A DNA stretch of 64,000 nt from Lachnospiraceae bacterium (GTDB lineage Bacteria > Bacillota > Clostridia > Lachnospirales > Lachnospiraceae): assembly GCA_022483465.1 (NCBI GenBank), contig JAKVNF010000004.1:641001-705000 (forward strand), in the 5' to 3' direction. Position numbers and translations under genes: made by a program. The notes under the pieces were generated by a model that searched no databases, was not told where the DNA came from, and saw only the letters and a program-made list of their open reading frames with translations. This document shows positions 25,088 to 33,974 of the stretch, piece after piece (the stretch's first letter is position 1; each line of letters begins with the position of its first letter).

Positions 25088-26044
25088 TCACCAGGTCACC
25101 GCCACGTCCAGCATGTTCGGATAGGAGTAGGCGAAGGTCCCGGTGTCGCACACGATGGCGGTGCCGAGGGTGGTCTCCACAAAGGAGCCGTAGGGATGGA
25201 CGCTGTAGCAGGCAGCCACCATGACGTAGTTGCCGAACATCTTGACGCCGTCGTCCCGGACCCAGTAGTCGCCCTCATAGCCGGCGCTCTTTAAGTTCGC
25301 GACGACCTGGGACATGTTCATGTTGTAGTAGACTTCCTTGCCGCCGGAGGGGCCGTAGACGGCACCCACGTAGCTGTTGAGCACCTGGCCGGTCCAGGTC
25401 TGGTTCCTGGTGGACTCGTTGGGATCGGCGGCGGGCTCTGCTGCTGCCGCGGTGTCGGTGTCCGAAGAAGCGGTGTCGGCCGCTGCCTCTGTGGTATCGG
25501 TCGTGGCTTCCGTGGTGTCGGCCGCTGCCTCTGTAGTGTCCGCTTCTGCCGCCGTGGTGTCCGCTGCTGCCGTGTCCTCTGTGGCCACATCCGCGGACTC
25601 GACCGGTGCCGGAGTCTCCTCCTCCGCAGTCTCATCGGCCTCGTCGGCCGCATCATCTGCCTCGTCAGTCTCTTCGGTCTCCGCCTCGGCGGTGTCCGCT
25701 GCGGTATCGTCGGTCTCGCCCTGCGCAGCATCCGTCGTCTGCGCAATGGCCGCTGCTGCGGTCACCGCATCCGCCTCGGGGGTGAAGACGGCGGTGCCGA
25801 GCCCGTCCTGCGAATCCAGGGTGAGGGTCAGGCTCCCGGTCAGCGCATCGGTACTGCGGCTCGTCACCAGCTTTGCCACCCCGTCCAGGGTGAGAACGCC
25901 ACCGGTCTGGCTTCCGTCACCCGCGCGTCCGGTCTCGGTGCTGTCGGCGGTGGTGGCGGCCTGTGTCTGAAATTGGAAGAGCATTGCTGCTGCCATGGAG
26001 AGCGCCAGGAGATTTCGTCCCAGCTCCTTGTAATCTGCTTTCAA
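25088..26044 (-). CDS. Secreted low-complexity protein with C-terminal barrel-like domain
   Basis: The product has 318 residues. A signal peptide (LLALSMAAAMLFQFQTQA, cut near residue 30) is followed by a short N-terminal region and a very acidic, Thr/Ala/Glu/Asp-rich stretch at residues about 95-205, built of TTEA/ADTT-type repeats and probably an extended wall-spanning linker. The C-terminal 90 residues (YWVRDDGVKMFGNYVMVAA ... TALG-like ETTLGTAIVCDTG) look like a compact domain with a DTG motif, reminiscent of 3D/RlpA-type double-psi barrels that act on peptidoglycan. That domain call is tentative. Confidence 0.7.
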   Translation of the reverse strand: MKADYKELGRNLLALSMAAAMLFQFQTQAATTADSTETGRAGDGSQTGGVLTLDGVAKLVTSRSTDALTGSLTLTLDSQDGLGTAVFTPEADAVTAAAAIAQTTDAAQGETDDTAADTAEAETEETDEADDAADEADETAEEETPAPVESADVATEDTAAADTTAAEADTTEAAADTTEATTDTTEAAADTASSDTDTAAAAEPAADPNESTRNQTWTGQVLNSYVGAVYGPSGGKEVYYNMNMSQVVANLKSAGYEGDYWVRDDGVKMFGNYVMVAACYSVHPYGSFVETTLGTAIVCDTGTFAYSYPNMLDVAVTW

Positions 26045-26165
26045 TTTTGACTCCTTTGCGTGTCATAATTGGACGTCGCTGGGAATGTTACAAAATTATT
26101 TCAGATTTGTCAATGGCTTGTAACTTTTCCGCATCAAATCAATAACTTTTTTCACAAACTGTGTA

Positions 26166-26204
26166 ACAAAAAAGGACGGCCTCAACTAGATGTTGTGGTC
26201 GTCC
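26166..26204 (-). terminator. Intrinsic terminator of the DAHP synthase gene
   Basis: Minus-strand GGACGACC ... GGCCGTCC stem followed by a six-T tract, about 50 bp past the stop codon. Confidence 0.7.
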
Positions 26205-26254
26205 CAATTTCTAAAAATTGTATAAAGTGTCCGATTTTCGGACTTTCCAACCCC

Positions 26255-27289
26255 TCAGAGGGCGTCTGCGATGTCGTAGATCAGCCGCTCGGACTTCTCC
26301 CAGCCCAGGCACGGGTCTGTGATGGACTTGCCGTACACACCCTCTCCGATCTTCTGGTTTCCGTCCACCAGATAGCTCTCGATCATCAGGCCCTTGACGA
26401 GCTTTGCCAGATCCGGCGCCACATGCATGCTGTGGAGCACGTCCTTGGCGATGCGGATCTGCTCCATGTACTGCTTGCCGGAGTTGCTGTGGTTGCAGTC
26501 CACGATGACCGCCGGGTTGGCGAGGCCGAGCTTTTTGTACTGCTCGCTGACGAAGACCAGGTCCTCGTAGTGGTAGTTCGGGTGGTTCCTGCCGTAGTTG
26601 TCCACGTAGCCCCGCAGGATCGCGTGGGCCATCGGGTTCCCGGTGGTGTGCACCTCCCAGCCGCGGTACAGGAAGGTCTGCTCGCTCTGGGCGGCGGTGA
26701 TGGAGTTCATCATGACGGAGATGTCCCCGGAGGTCGGATTCTTCATCCCCGCGGGGATGCCGATGCCAGAGGCCACCATGCGGTGCTGCTGGTCCTCCAC
26801 GGACCGCGCGCCGATCGCGACATAGGCCAGAAGGTCCGAGAGATACCGGTGGTTCTCGGGGTAGAGCATCTCCTCGGCGCAGGTAAAGCCGGTCTCCCGC
26901 ACCACCCGGGAGTGCATCTCGCGGATCGCGATGATGCCGGCCAGCATGTCCTCCCCCTTCTCCGGATCCGGCTGGTGGAGCATGCCCTTGTAGCCCACAC
27001 CCTTGGTGCGGGGCTTGTTCGTGTACACCCGGGGGATGATGAAGATCTTGTCCTTCACCTTCTCCTGGACCTTGGCCAGGCGGGTCATGTACTCGAGCAC
27101 CGCATCCTCCCGGTCCGCGGAACAGGGACCGATGATCAGCAGAAACCGGTCATCCTTCCCGGTAAAGATGGCCTCGATCTCCCTGTCACGCGCCTCCTTG
27201 ATGTCCCGGATTTCCTGTGAAAGGGGGAACTGCTGCTTGAGCTCCTGGGGGATCGGCAGTTTCCTTCTGAATTCCATTTGCATTTCCAT
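26255..27289 (-). CDS. aroF: 3-deoxy-7-phosphoheptulonate (DAHP) synthase, class I
   Basis: The product has 344 residues and condenses phosphoenolpyruvate with erythrose 4-phosphate, the first step of the shikimate pathway. Class I motifs are LLIIGPCSADR, PRVYTNKPRTKGVGYKG, and the metal and substrate residues in AIGARSVEDQQHR, GMKNPTSGD and VDCNHSNSGKQ. The start 27289 follows GAGGTGGCATCAGT. The gene stands alone. AroF, AroG and AroH types cannot be told apart here, so the symbol is generic. No T-box or attenuator was seen in the leader. Confidence 0.94.
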   Translation of the reverse strand: MEMQMEFRRKLPIPQELKQQFPLSQEIRDIKEARDREIEAIFTGKDDRFLLIIGPCSADREDAVLEYMTRLAKVQEKVKDKIFIIPRVYTNKPRTKGVGYKGMLHQPDPEKGEDMLAGIIAIREMHSRVVRETGFTCAEEMLYPENHRYLSDLLAYVAIGARSVEDQQHRMVASGIGIPAGMKNPTSGDISVMMNSITAAQSEQTFLYRGWEVHTTGNPMAHAILRGYVDNYGRNHPNYHYEDLVFVSEQYKKLGLANPAVIVDCNHSNSGKQYMEQIRIAKDVLHSMHVAPDLAKLVKGLMIESYLVDGNQKIGEGVYGKSITDPCLGWEKSERLIYDIADAL

Positions 27290-27453
27290 ACTGATGCCAC
27301 CTCTGTCTTCACTTTCGTACTTCACCGTGCTACCATTACTGCTGATTATAAGCTCGCGGCGCTCTTTTGCAATATTCCCGCAGAAGAACGCCCGCACACA
27401 AGGCTCCCATACAAGGGATCTTCTGTCAACGAAAAACCGCAGGAGGCCACTCC

Positions 27454-28008
27454 ATGAGTTCGATCACCACCGTATCCGGAAAACACGTGGATCCGCTACG
27501 CCCCGCCCCAGAGGACCTGGACCTTGCGGACATCGCCCACGCCCTCTCGCTCCTCTGCCGCGGAAACGGCCACGTCTCCCATCTCTACACCGTGGGACAG
27601 CACAGCATCGCCTGCTGCCGGGAGGCAGCAGCAAGGGGTGCCTCCCCTGTGGTCCAGGCCGCATGCCTTCTCCACGACGCGGCAGAGGCCTATCTCTGCG
27701 ACCTGCCCCGTCCCCTCAAGGCAGAGCTCCCCGCCTATCAGAAGGCGGAAGACCATCTCCTTCGCATGATTTTCCGGCGGTTTCTTGGCCGGGATCTGAC
27801 GGAGGAGGAGCGCGCGGAGGTCACCGCGGTTGACGACGACATGCTCTCCTATGAGTTCCGGTATCTCTTTCCGGAGCCCCTGGGGGAGAACTGGAAGCAC
27901 ATCCAGTCCGCCCCGGATCTCTCCGTGCAGGACCCGAGCGTCACGGAGGAGGCGTTCCTTGCCCTTTGCCGCGCGCTCCTTTCCGAGACAGGAGGGCCCC
28001 TTGCATGA
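27454..28008 (+). CDS. HD-domain phosphohydrolase
   Basis: The product has 184 residues. A metal-binding HD signature lies at H...HD (GQHSIACCREAA, then CLLHDAAEAYLCDLPRPLK) with a later Asp (TAVDDDMLSYEF). It resembles YfbR-type 5'-nucleotidase/HD hydrolases, so nucleotide hydrolysis is plausible. The start follows GCAGGAGGCCACTCC. Its stop overlaps the next gene's start (ATGA), indicating translational coupling to the DUF3810 protein. Confidence 0.85.
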   Translation: MSSITTVSGKHVDPLRPAPEDLDLADIAHALSLLCRGNGHVSHLYTVGQHSIACCREAAARGASPVVQAACLLHDAAEAYLCDLPRPLKAELPAYQKAEDHLLRMIFRRFLGRDLTEEERAEVTAVDDDMLSYEFRYLFPEPLGENWKHIQSAPDLSVQDPSVTEEAFLALCRALLSETGGPLA

Positions 28009-29147
28009 AGCCCCAGAATTACGTCCGGATCCGCTCCCACAGGGCGCGATATCTGGTCCCGGTCCTTCTCCTTCTGATTTCCCTTGCGCTGAACCTGGCC
28101 GCCTGGAAGAGCACGGCCTTTTCTGACTGGTTCACGGACCGCATCTTTCCGGTCTACGCATCCCTCTTCGGCCATCTGACCTCCCCCGCCCCCTTCAGCA
28201 TCGGGGAGCGGATCCTGATTGTCGGCGTTTCGTGGCTTGCGGCCCTTCTTCTTGCCACCATACTCCTTTTGTTTCTTCGAAAGCGCTCTGGCTGCCGCCG
28301 CTTTGCAAAGGGCTTTTGGACCGCCACCCTGTGGGTGGTGTCCCTGGTTCTTCTCGTGCAGACCTTCGGGTGCCTCATCCAGTACCACTGCACGCCCCTG
28401 GAAAATGCCCTGCCGGGCTATGGAAAGACCTACACCCTGGAGGACCTTGCCGATCTTCGGGACTACGTGGTCAAAACCTGCAACACCATGGCGCAGGAGA
28501 TGCCCCGGGACGCTGACGGGAAGGTCACCTATGCGGGGGGCGAGGCCGCGATGCAGAAGGAGGCGGGAAAGAGCGTACAGGCCCTTTCCGCTACCTATCC
28601 CCGCCTTGGCGGATATCAGGTGACCCCCAAGCCCCTCACCTTCTCCGCCTTTGTGAGCCAGCAGTATATGCAGGGCTACTACTTCCCCTTCTCCATGGAG
28701 GCCAACTACAACGAGCTCATGGAGATCATGAACAAGCCTTTCACCATGTGCCACGAGCTCTCCCACACCCACGGCTACATCTACGAGGATGACGCGAACT
28801 TCCTCGCCTTCCTCGCCTGCACGGAGTCCGACGACCCCGTCTTCCAGTACAGCGGCTGGCTCGGGATCCTCAACTACGTGGACAACGCCTTCTACGAAAA
28901 TGCCGGAAAGACGGTCTACCGGCAGCACGTCTCGATCTCCGACACCGTCTCCTCGGACAACCAGTTCCTGTCGGACGAGACCTGGGAGCTGGTGGAGGGG
29001 GAGTCGGCGCTGGACACCGGCACCGTGAAGCAGGCCGCCGACACCTACGTGGACACGACCCTCAAGGCAAACGGTGTGTCCTCCGGAAAGATCAGCTACA
29101 CCCACGTGGTGGCGCTCCTTCTCGAGTACTTCGACGGGAACTTCTGA
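28005..29147 (+). CDS. DUF3810-type membrane protein with HExxH motif
   Basis: The product has 380 residues. Three N-terminal membrane segments lie at residues about 15-32, 66-86 and 103-120. An extracytoplasmic domain contains TMCHELSHTHGYIYEDDANF, an HExxH zinc-protease-like motif followed by acidic residues. Its function is unknown in the family; a membrane metallopeptidase is inferred. It is translationally coupled to the preceding HD hydrolase. Zinc ligation and activity are unproven. Confidence 0.8.
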   Translation: MKPQNYVRIRSHRARYLVPVLLLLISLALNLAAWKSTAFSDWFTDRIFPVYASLFGHLTSPAPFSIGERILIVGVSWLAALLLATILLLFLRKRSGCRRFAKGFWTATLWVVSLVLLVQTFGCLIQYHCTPLENALPGYGKTYTLEDLADLRDYVVKTCNTMAQEMPRDADGKVTYAGGEAAMQKEAGKSVQALSATYPRLGGYQVTPKPLTFSAFVSQQYMQGYYFPFSMEANYNELMEIMNKPFTMCHELSHTHGYIYEDDANFLAFLACTESDDPVFQYSGWLGILNYVDNAFYENAGKTVYRQHVSISDTVSSDNQFLSDETWELVEGESALDTGTVKQAADTYVDTTLKANGVSSGKISYTHVVALLLEYFDGNF

Positions 29148-29219
29148 GCACAGCCGCCCGGGGATCTGGTATCATGGACAGGAAAAACGCGCCGCCAAGC
29201 GGCAGAAAGAAGGAAAGAC

Positions 29220-29822
29220 ATGGACATTGTGTGCCTGGATATGGAAGGAGTTCTCGTACCGGAGATCTGGATCGCCTTTTCAAAGGCGTCCGGCATCCCG
29301 GAGCTCTCCCGCACCACCCGCGATGAACCCGACTACAACAAGCTGATGAACTGGCGGCTCGGGATCCTGAAGGAGCACGGCCTCGGCCTGAAGCAGATTC
29401 AGGACACGATCGCGACCATCGATCCACTGCCGGGCGCCCGGGAATTTCTCGACAAGCTCCGGGAGGAAACGCAGGTCATCATCATCAGCGACACCTTCAC
29501 CCAGTTTGCGATGCCGCTCATGAAAAAGCTGGGCTACCCCACCCTGTTCTGCAACACCCTGGAGGTGGCGCAGGATGGGACGATCACCGGCTTTCAGATG
29601 CGCATCGAGCAGTCCAAGCTCTCGACGGTGAAGGCTCTGCAGTCCATCGGCTTCCAGACCATCGCCAGCGGCGACTCCTACAATGACCTGGGCATGATCC
29701 GGGCGAGCAAGGCGGGCTTTCTGTTCAAGACCACGGACCAGATCCGCAGGGAAAATCCGGACATCCCGGCCTACGAGACCTTTGACGAGCTGCTGCACGC
29801 CATCGAGGGCGCGCTGGACTGA
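29220..29822 (+). CDS. thrH: ThrH: bifunctional phosphoserine phosphatase / homoserine phosphotransferase
   Basis: The product has 200 residues of the HAD superfamily: motif I CLDMEGVLVPEIW, motif II IIISDTF, and motif III/IV around GDSYNDLGMI. The MEGVLVPEIWIAF opening is characteristic of ThrH, which dephosphorylates phosphoserine and can transfer phosphate to homoserine. The start follows AAGAAGGAAAGAC. The stop overlaps the dus start (TGATG). Confidence 0.9.
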   Translation: MDIVCLDMEGVLVPEIWIAFSKASGIPELSRTTRDEPDYNKLMNWRLGILKEHGLGLKQIQDTIATIDPLPGAREFLDKLREETQVIIISDTFTQFAMPLMKKLGYPTLFCNTLEVAQDGTITGFQMRIEQSKLSTVKALQSIGFQTIASGDSYNDLGMIRASKAGFLFKTTDQIRRENPDIPAYETFDELLHAIEGALD

Positions 29823-30862
29823 TGGATCTGACCCTGTCCCTCGCCCCGATGGAGGGGATCACCGGCTATGTCTTCCGAAATGCCCACCACAAGTTCTTCG
29901 GGGGAAGCTCCCAGGTCCGGTACTACACCCCCTTTGTCGTGTGCACCTACACGAAACGGATCAAGACCCGGGAGAAGCAGGACGTTCTGCCGGAGCACAA
30001 CGAGGGGATTCCCCTCGTGCCGCAGCTTCTCTCCAACAAGGCGGAGGAGTTTCTCTACACGGCCCGCTCCATGGCGGAGTTCGGCTACCGGGAGGTGAAC
30101 TTAAACCTCGGCTGCCCCGTCGCCACCGTCACCGCAAAGAAGAAGGGCTCCGGCTTTCTCACGGTTCCCGATGAGCTGGACCGGTTCCTCTGTGCCATCT
30201 ACGAGGGGGCGGAAAAGATCCCAGTGACCCGGGAGGACGGCTCCACCGGGTCCCTTGCGATCTCCATCAAGACAAGGCTCGGGTTTTCTGATGTCGCGGA
30301 GGCGCCAAAGCTCTTTGCGATCTATGAGCAGTACCCGGTGAAGGACCTCATCATCCACGCAAGGACCCGGGCCGAGCAGTACGCAGGGCAGCCGGAGCTT
30401 GGCGTCTTCTTTGAGATCCTGTCAAGCTCCCGCCTTCCCATCACCTACAACGGGAACGTGTTCACAAAAGAGGATGCGGACGGCATCCTGGCGCGTTCCC
30501 AGGGGAAGCTCTCCGGCATCATGATCGGCCGGGGCCTTGTGGAGGATCCCGCCCTCTGCCGCGAGATCCGCGGCGGCCCGCCCGCCACGAAGGAGGAGCT
30601 CGCCTCCTTCCACCGCGCCCTGTACGAGGGGTATCTTGCGCAGTACGCGGGCTTTCACGGGCAGAGCAGCGGGGACCTCGTCGTCATCAACCGGATGAAG
30701 GAGGTCTGGTCCCACCTGGGCCTTCTGTTTGCGGACAACGGGCACTACTTAAAGGCCATCCACAAGGCCGCCACCCGCCCCGCCTACGAGGCGGCGGTCC
30801 GGTGCCTGTTTGACAACTGCGCCCTGGTGCCCCGAACCCCCGGCATCTTGGAAGCGAAATAG
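29822..30862 (+). CDS. dus: tRNA-dihydrouridine synthase
   Basis: The product has 346 residues and is a flavoprotein reducing uridine to dihydrouridine in tRNA D-loops. It begins LAPMEGITGYVFRNAHHKFF and has the catalytic cysteine in LNLGCPVATVTAKKKGSG. HARTRAEQYAG and IGRGLVEDP (phosphate binding) are also present. It is an atypical Dus rather than a classical DusB, and the exact position modified cannot be assigned. It is coupled to thrH through a one-base stop/start overlap. Confidence 0.88.
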   Translation: MDLTLSLAPMEGITGYVFRNAHHKFFGGSSQVRYYTPFVVCTYTKRIKTREKQDVLPEHNEGIPLVPQLLSNKAEEFLYTARSMAEFGYREVNLNLGCPVATVTAKKKGSGFLTVPDELDRFLCAIYEGAEKIPVTREDGSTGSLAISIKTRLGFSDVAEAPKLFAIYEQYPVKDLIIHARTRAEQYAGQPELGVFFEILSSSRLPITYNGNVFTKEDADGILARSQGKLSGIMIGRGLVEDPALCREIRGGPPATKEELASFHRALYEGYLAQYAGFHGQSSGDLVVINRMKEVWSHLGLLFADNGHYLKAIHKAATRPAYEAAVRCLFDNCALVPRTPGILEAK

Positions 30863-30941
30863 ACCGATTCTCTGATTCAAGCCTATGCAAATTCTTTTCA
30901 AAAGAATATCTTTTACGTCCCTTTAAAAAACTTCGATACGC

Positions 30942-30987
30942 AAAAGATAGCTGCTGATCCCACGATCGGGATTGGCAGCTATCTTTT
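30942..30987. terminator. Bidirectional intrinsic terminator between dus and the GH42 gene
   Basis: A near-perfect 20-bp stem (AAAAGATAGCTGCTGATCCC / GGGATTGGCAGCTATCTTTT) has T tracts on both strands and separates convergent genes. Confidence 0.85.
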
Positions 30988-31007
30988 CAATTCCACCAGT
31001 ATATTGC

Positions 31008-33059
31008 TTACTGCTCTTCGATCTTGAAAACTCTGGTACCATATCCTTCCAGAGTGAGCTCCCCTGAAACCATCTCTCCCCTATACAGATCGTTCATCTG
31101 TTTATGGAGGGTCAATTTCTGCTCCTCCTTCGAATAGTTCAGTACGAATAGATAGCTCTCACTGCCATTTGATCGAACTGCGATCTCACAGTCCCTCGGC
31201 AGCGAAATCAGATTCCCATATGGATTCGCAACCTGAAGCTTTTCCAGGAAGATCTGCGCTGTATTCTCAGAGAATGCACTTCCCAGATAGTACACCTTGC
31301 CCTTGCCAACTGAATTCTCGATCAGTGCTGGAGATCCCTGGTAGTAACTATCCTCGTAGCGTGCCAGCACCTTCGCACTCCCAAGAGGTGCAAGTTCCTC
31401 ATTGAACAGTACGGTTTCCATCTCCGTACCGTCCCAACCAGCGTGGGTGATGCCCTCATCCTTTGCGACAAAGGTAAATTCCGTCACCTCTGCTCCCGCC
31501 AATTCCCTGAACACTCCAGGCAGATTTTCCTGCGTGCACTGACCGGTCATCGTCTTCAGCCCTGCACGGCAGCCAAGTACAAGAATACCTCCCTGCGCGA
31601 CATACTCCTGCAGGATCTTTACCTGCTGCCCATTCGCGATCATGGCATGAGGATAAAACAGCACCTTGTATTTGGTCAGATCCTCTGCACCAGTATTCTC
31701 ACGAAGATATACGTAATCTATTGGCGTATGTGTGAATTGGGCCGCGCGATAGATAGCAGCTGCAGACTGCTTCTCAATCTCTGCGTGCCAGATATCCAAC
31801 TCCGCATCCCACTTGTTATCGTACGATTCCAGGATACCAACATTAGCCTCATACGCATTGCCCGCAACGGATCCAATCTTCTGAAACAGGCTGTGAATCT
31901 TTCGGATTTCCGCTATTCGGCGATTCTCCCGGCTGGAATAATCCAAAATTCCATGCCAGTAAATCTCCGTTCCCATCGTCGCCGTTCTCCAGCGAAAGTA
32001 TCCGATGTAATCCGCCCCATGGGCAATGCTCTGCATGGTCCAGAGGGTAATCTGACCGGGTCTTGGAGTTGGAGACACCATGCGTACATTCCAGCCATTG
32101 GCACCAGACTGCTGCTCCATAATTCCATAGATTCCGTGAATAGAACGGACCTCATCCAGCATCATGGACCAGTTCCGATCCTTCAGATCCCCCGCCGGAA
32201 GATTGGTATCCAGTTCATAAGCCATGTTCGGATAGGAGTCATAGGTGATGAAATCCAGACTTTCCTGTGTCATGCGATGGCTGTCAATATCCTGAAAAAT
32301 ACCATTGGTTGTTATAAAATCACCAGGTTTCCGATATCTGGCGATGATATCACTCTGCATTTTGGCCCAGCGGCAGGCACTATCCGACACAAAGCGCTTG
32401 TAGTCCAGCACTTCGTGCGGGTTGGTATTGTTTGATAATGTCACCCGCGGAACATACACCTCGCTCCAAGCGGTATAAGTCTGGTTCCAGAACACCGTGC
32501 CCCAGGCTTTATTCAGATTTTCAATCGTTCCGTATTTATCTTTCAAAAATCTGCGGAATGCCAGCGTGTCACTTTCCGAGTAAAATTCATTGCACTCACA
32601 GTTGATCTCGTTATCGATCTGCCATCCAACAATAGCGGGGTTGGGTCCATAATGGGATGCCAGCTTTTCGACCAGCTCCTTGGTGAAATTCTGATATACA
32701 ACGGAATTATAGTTATAATGCCGCCTGGCACCGTGCCGGTACAGCGTTCCATCCATCTTTGCGTTAAGAACCTCTGGATATTTGTCTGTCATCCAGGCAG
32801 GCGGCGTTGCGGTAGGTGTACCAAAGATCACTTTCATGCTGCAGGCATTACAGTGAGCAAGGAAGTCATCGAAGAAGGAAAAGGTAAATTCCCCCTCTCT
32901 TGGCTCAAACTTGTTCCAGGCAAACTCCGCAATACGGATGACCTCGATACCGGTCTCCTGCATCCGCTTCAGATCTTCATCCCACATGGAGGGATCCCAG
33001 TGCTCCGGATAGTAATCGGTACCCATAACAATGCGTTTTCCATCAAGAAGATAACTCAT
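31008..33059 (-). CDS. GH42 beta-galactosidase
   Basis: The product has 683 residues with no signal peptide and cleaves terminal beta-galactosides taken up by the linked transporter. It has the GH42 opening GTDYYPEHWDPSMWDEDLKR, the acid/base region GWQIDNEINCECNEF (Glu near residue 148) and a probable nucleophile Glu in GIMEQQSGANGWN near residue 313. Cysteines in the NCECNE region and CSMK may take part in a zinc site known in some GH42 enzymes. It is the last gene of the locus. Base composition is visibly lower in GC than the flanking genes. Confidence 0.94.
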   Translation of the reverse strand: MSYLLDGKRIVMGTDYYPEHWDPSMWDEDLKRMQETGIEVIRIAEFAWNKFEPREGEFTFSFFDDFLAHCNACSMKVIFGTPTATPPAWMTDKYPEVLNAKMDGTLYRHGARRHYNYNSVVYQNFTKELVEKLASHYGPNPAIVGWQIDNEINCECNEFYSESDTLAFRRFLKDKYGTIENLNKAWGTVFWNQTYTAWSEVYVPRVTLSNNTNPHEVLDYKRFVSDSACRWAKMQSDIIARYRKPGDFITTNGIFQDIDSHRMTQESLDFITYDSYPNMAYELDTNLPAGDLKDRNWSMMLDEVRSIHGIYGIMEQQSGANGWNVRMVSPTPRPGQITLWTMQSIAHGADYIGYFRWRTATMGTEIYWHGILDYSSRENRRIAEIRKIHSLFQKIGSVAGNAYEANVGILESYDNKWDAELDIWHAEIEKQSAAAIYRAAQFTHTPIDYVYLRENTGAEDLTKYKVLFYPHAMIANGQQVKILQEYVAQGGILVLGCRAGLKTMTGQCTQENLPGVFRELAGAEVTEFTFVAKDEGITHAGWDGTEMETVLFNEELAPLGSAKVLARYEDSYYQGSPALIENSVGKGKVYYLGSAFSENTAQIFLEKLQVANPYGNLISLPRDCEIAVRSNGSESYLFVLNYSKEEQKLTLHKQMNDLYRGEMVSGELTLEGYGTRVFKIEEQ

Positions 33060-33087
33060 GGTTAAATTCCTTTCTCGTTGTTTTTTG

Positions 33088-33969
33088 TCACTCCTTCACT
33101 GCTCCAGCGGTCAGTCCGGACATGAAATACTTGGACGCTGACAGGAAGGCAATCAGAATGGGCAACACCGCACAGGTACTTGCCAGCATCATTGCGCCAT
33201 AATCCGTGCCACGATCACTGACCATAGAGCGCAGCATCAGAGGAAGTGTCTGCACGTTAGGGCTCTTCAGGATCATCATCGGCTGCATAAAGTCGTTCCA
33301 CACATTGACAAACTGCATAATTCCAAGGGACGCATATGCGGGAAGCAGAATCGGTGCAATCACACGGAAGAAGATGGTCCACTCTGAGCAGCCGTCCAAC
33401 CGTGCTGCTTCAATCAGCGTTGTGGGCACATTATTCTTGCAGTACTGTCGGAACCAATAGATACCAAATGCGTTGGCACAGTTAGGGATGATCAAAGCCC
33501 TGAACGTGTTCACCCAGCTAAATTTGCTCATCATGATGTACCAGGGAATGATGCCTGCTGTGGAGGGAATCATCATCGTTGCCAGAAGGATGGCAAATAA
33601 AGGCTCTCTTCCTGGAAAGTTATAGACGGAGAAGGCGTAGCCGCCGATAGAGCAAAAGAACAAGACCAGTGCTACATTGCCGAACGTCACGATACAGCTG
33701 TTTCGGAAAGAGCGGAGAAAGTTGACGGACTCATTCATGCTCTTGAAGTTCTGAATCAGTTTATCCCCGAAGGTGACATAAGGTGGGAAGGAGAAAATCT
33801 CCGCAGTTGAATGCGTTGACATGATGAACATCATGTAGAACGGCAGCAGCATAATCACCGCAATGACGATCAGTACTGCATACAGAGAAATCGTCTTCCC
33901 CTTTGGAACAAACCTGGCGATGAGAACCAGGATAGCTGCGATCAGTAAAAAGAACAGTAACAGTCTCAT
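33088..33969 (-). CDS. Carbohydrate ABC transporter permease (MalG-type)
   Basis: The product has 293 residues with six membrane segments. The EAA loop that contacts the ATPase is EAARLDGCSEWTIFFRVIAPILLP. It pairs with the next upstream permease (5-bp gap), forming the membrane channel for an oligosaccharide importer. No ATPase gene lies in the locus, so a shared MsmK/MsiK-type ATPase elsewhere is expected. Confidence 0.92.
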   Translation of the reverse strand: MRLLLFFLLIAAILVLIARFVPKGKTISLYAVLIVIAVIMLLPFYMMFIMSTHSTAEIFSFPPYVTFGDKLIQNFKSMNESVNFLRSFRNSCIVTFGNVALVLFFCSIGGYAFSVYNFPGREPLFAILLATMMIPSTAGIIPWYIMMSKFSWVNTFRALIIPNCANAFGIYWFRQYCKNNVPTTLIEAARLDGCSEWTIFFRVIAPILLPAYASLGIMQFVNVWNDFMQPMMILKSPNVQTLPLMLRSMVSDRGTDYGAMMLASTCAVLPILIAFLSASKYFMSGLTAGAVKE

Positions 33970-33974
33970 ATCGA

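Noticed and set aside
25400..25650. Short repeating units resembling a CRISPR or satellite array
   Set aside because: The repeats are codon-scale, imperfect and in frame with a secreted protein's Thr/Ala/Glu linker. There are no spaced identical repeats or cas genes.
27290..27453. T-box or peptide attenuator in front of DAHP synthase
   Set aside because: No T-box core, Trp/Phe/Tyr-rich leader peptide or terminator/antiterminator pair was found on the minus strand.
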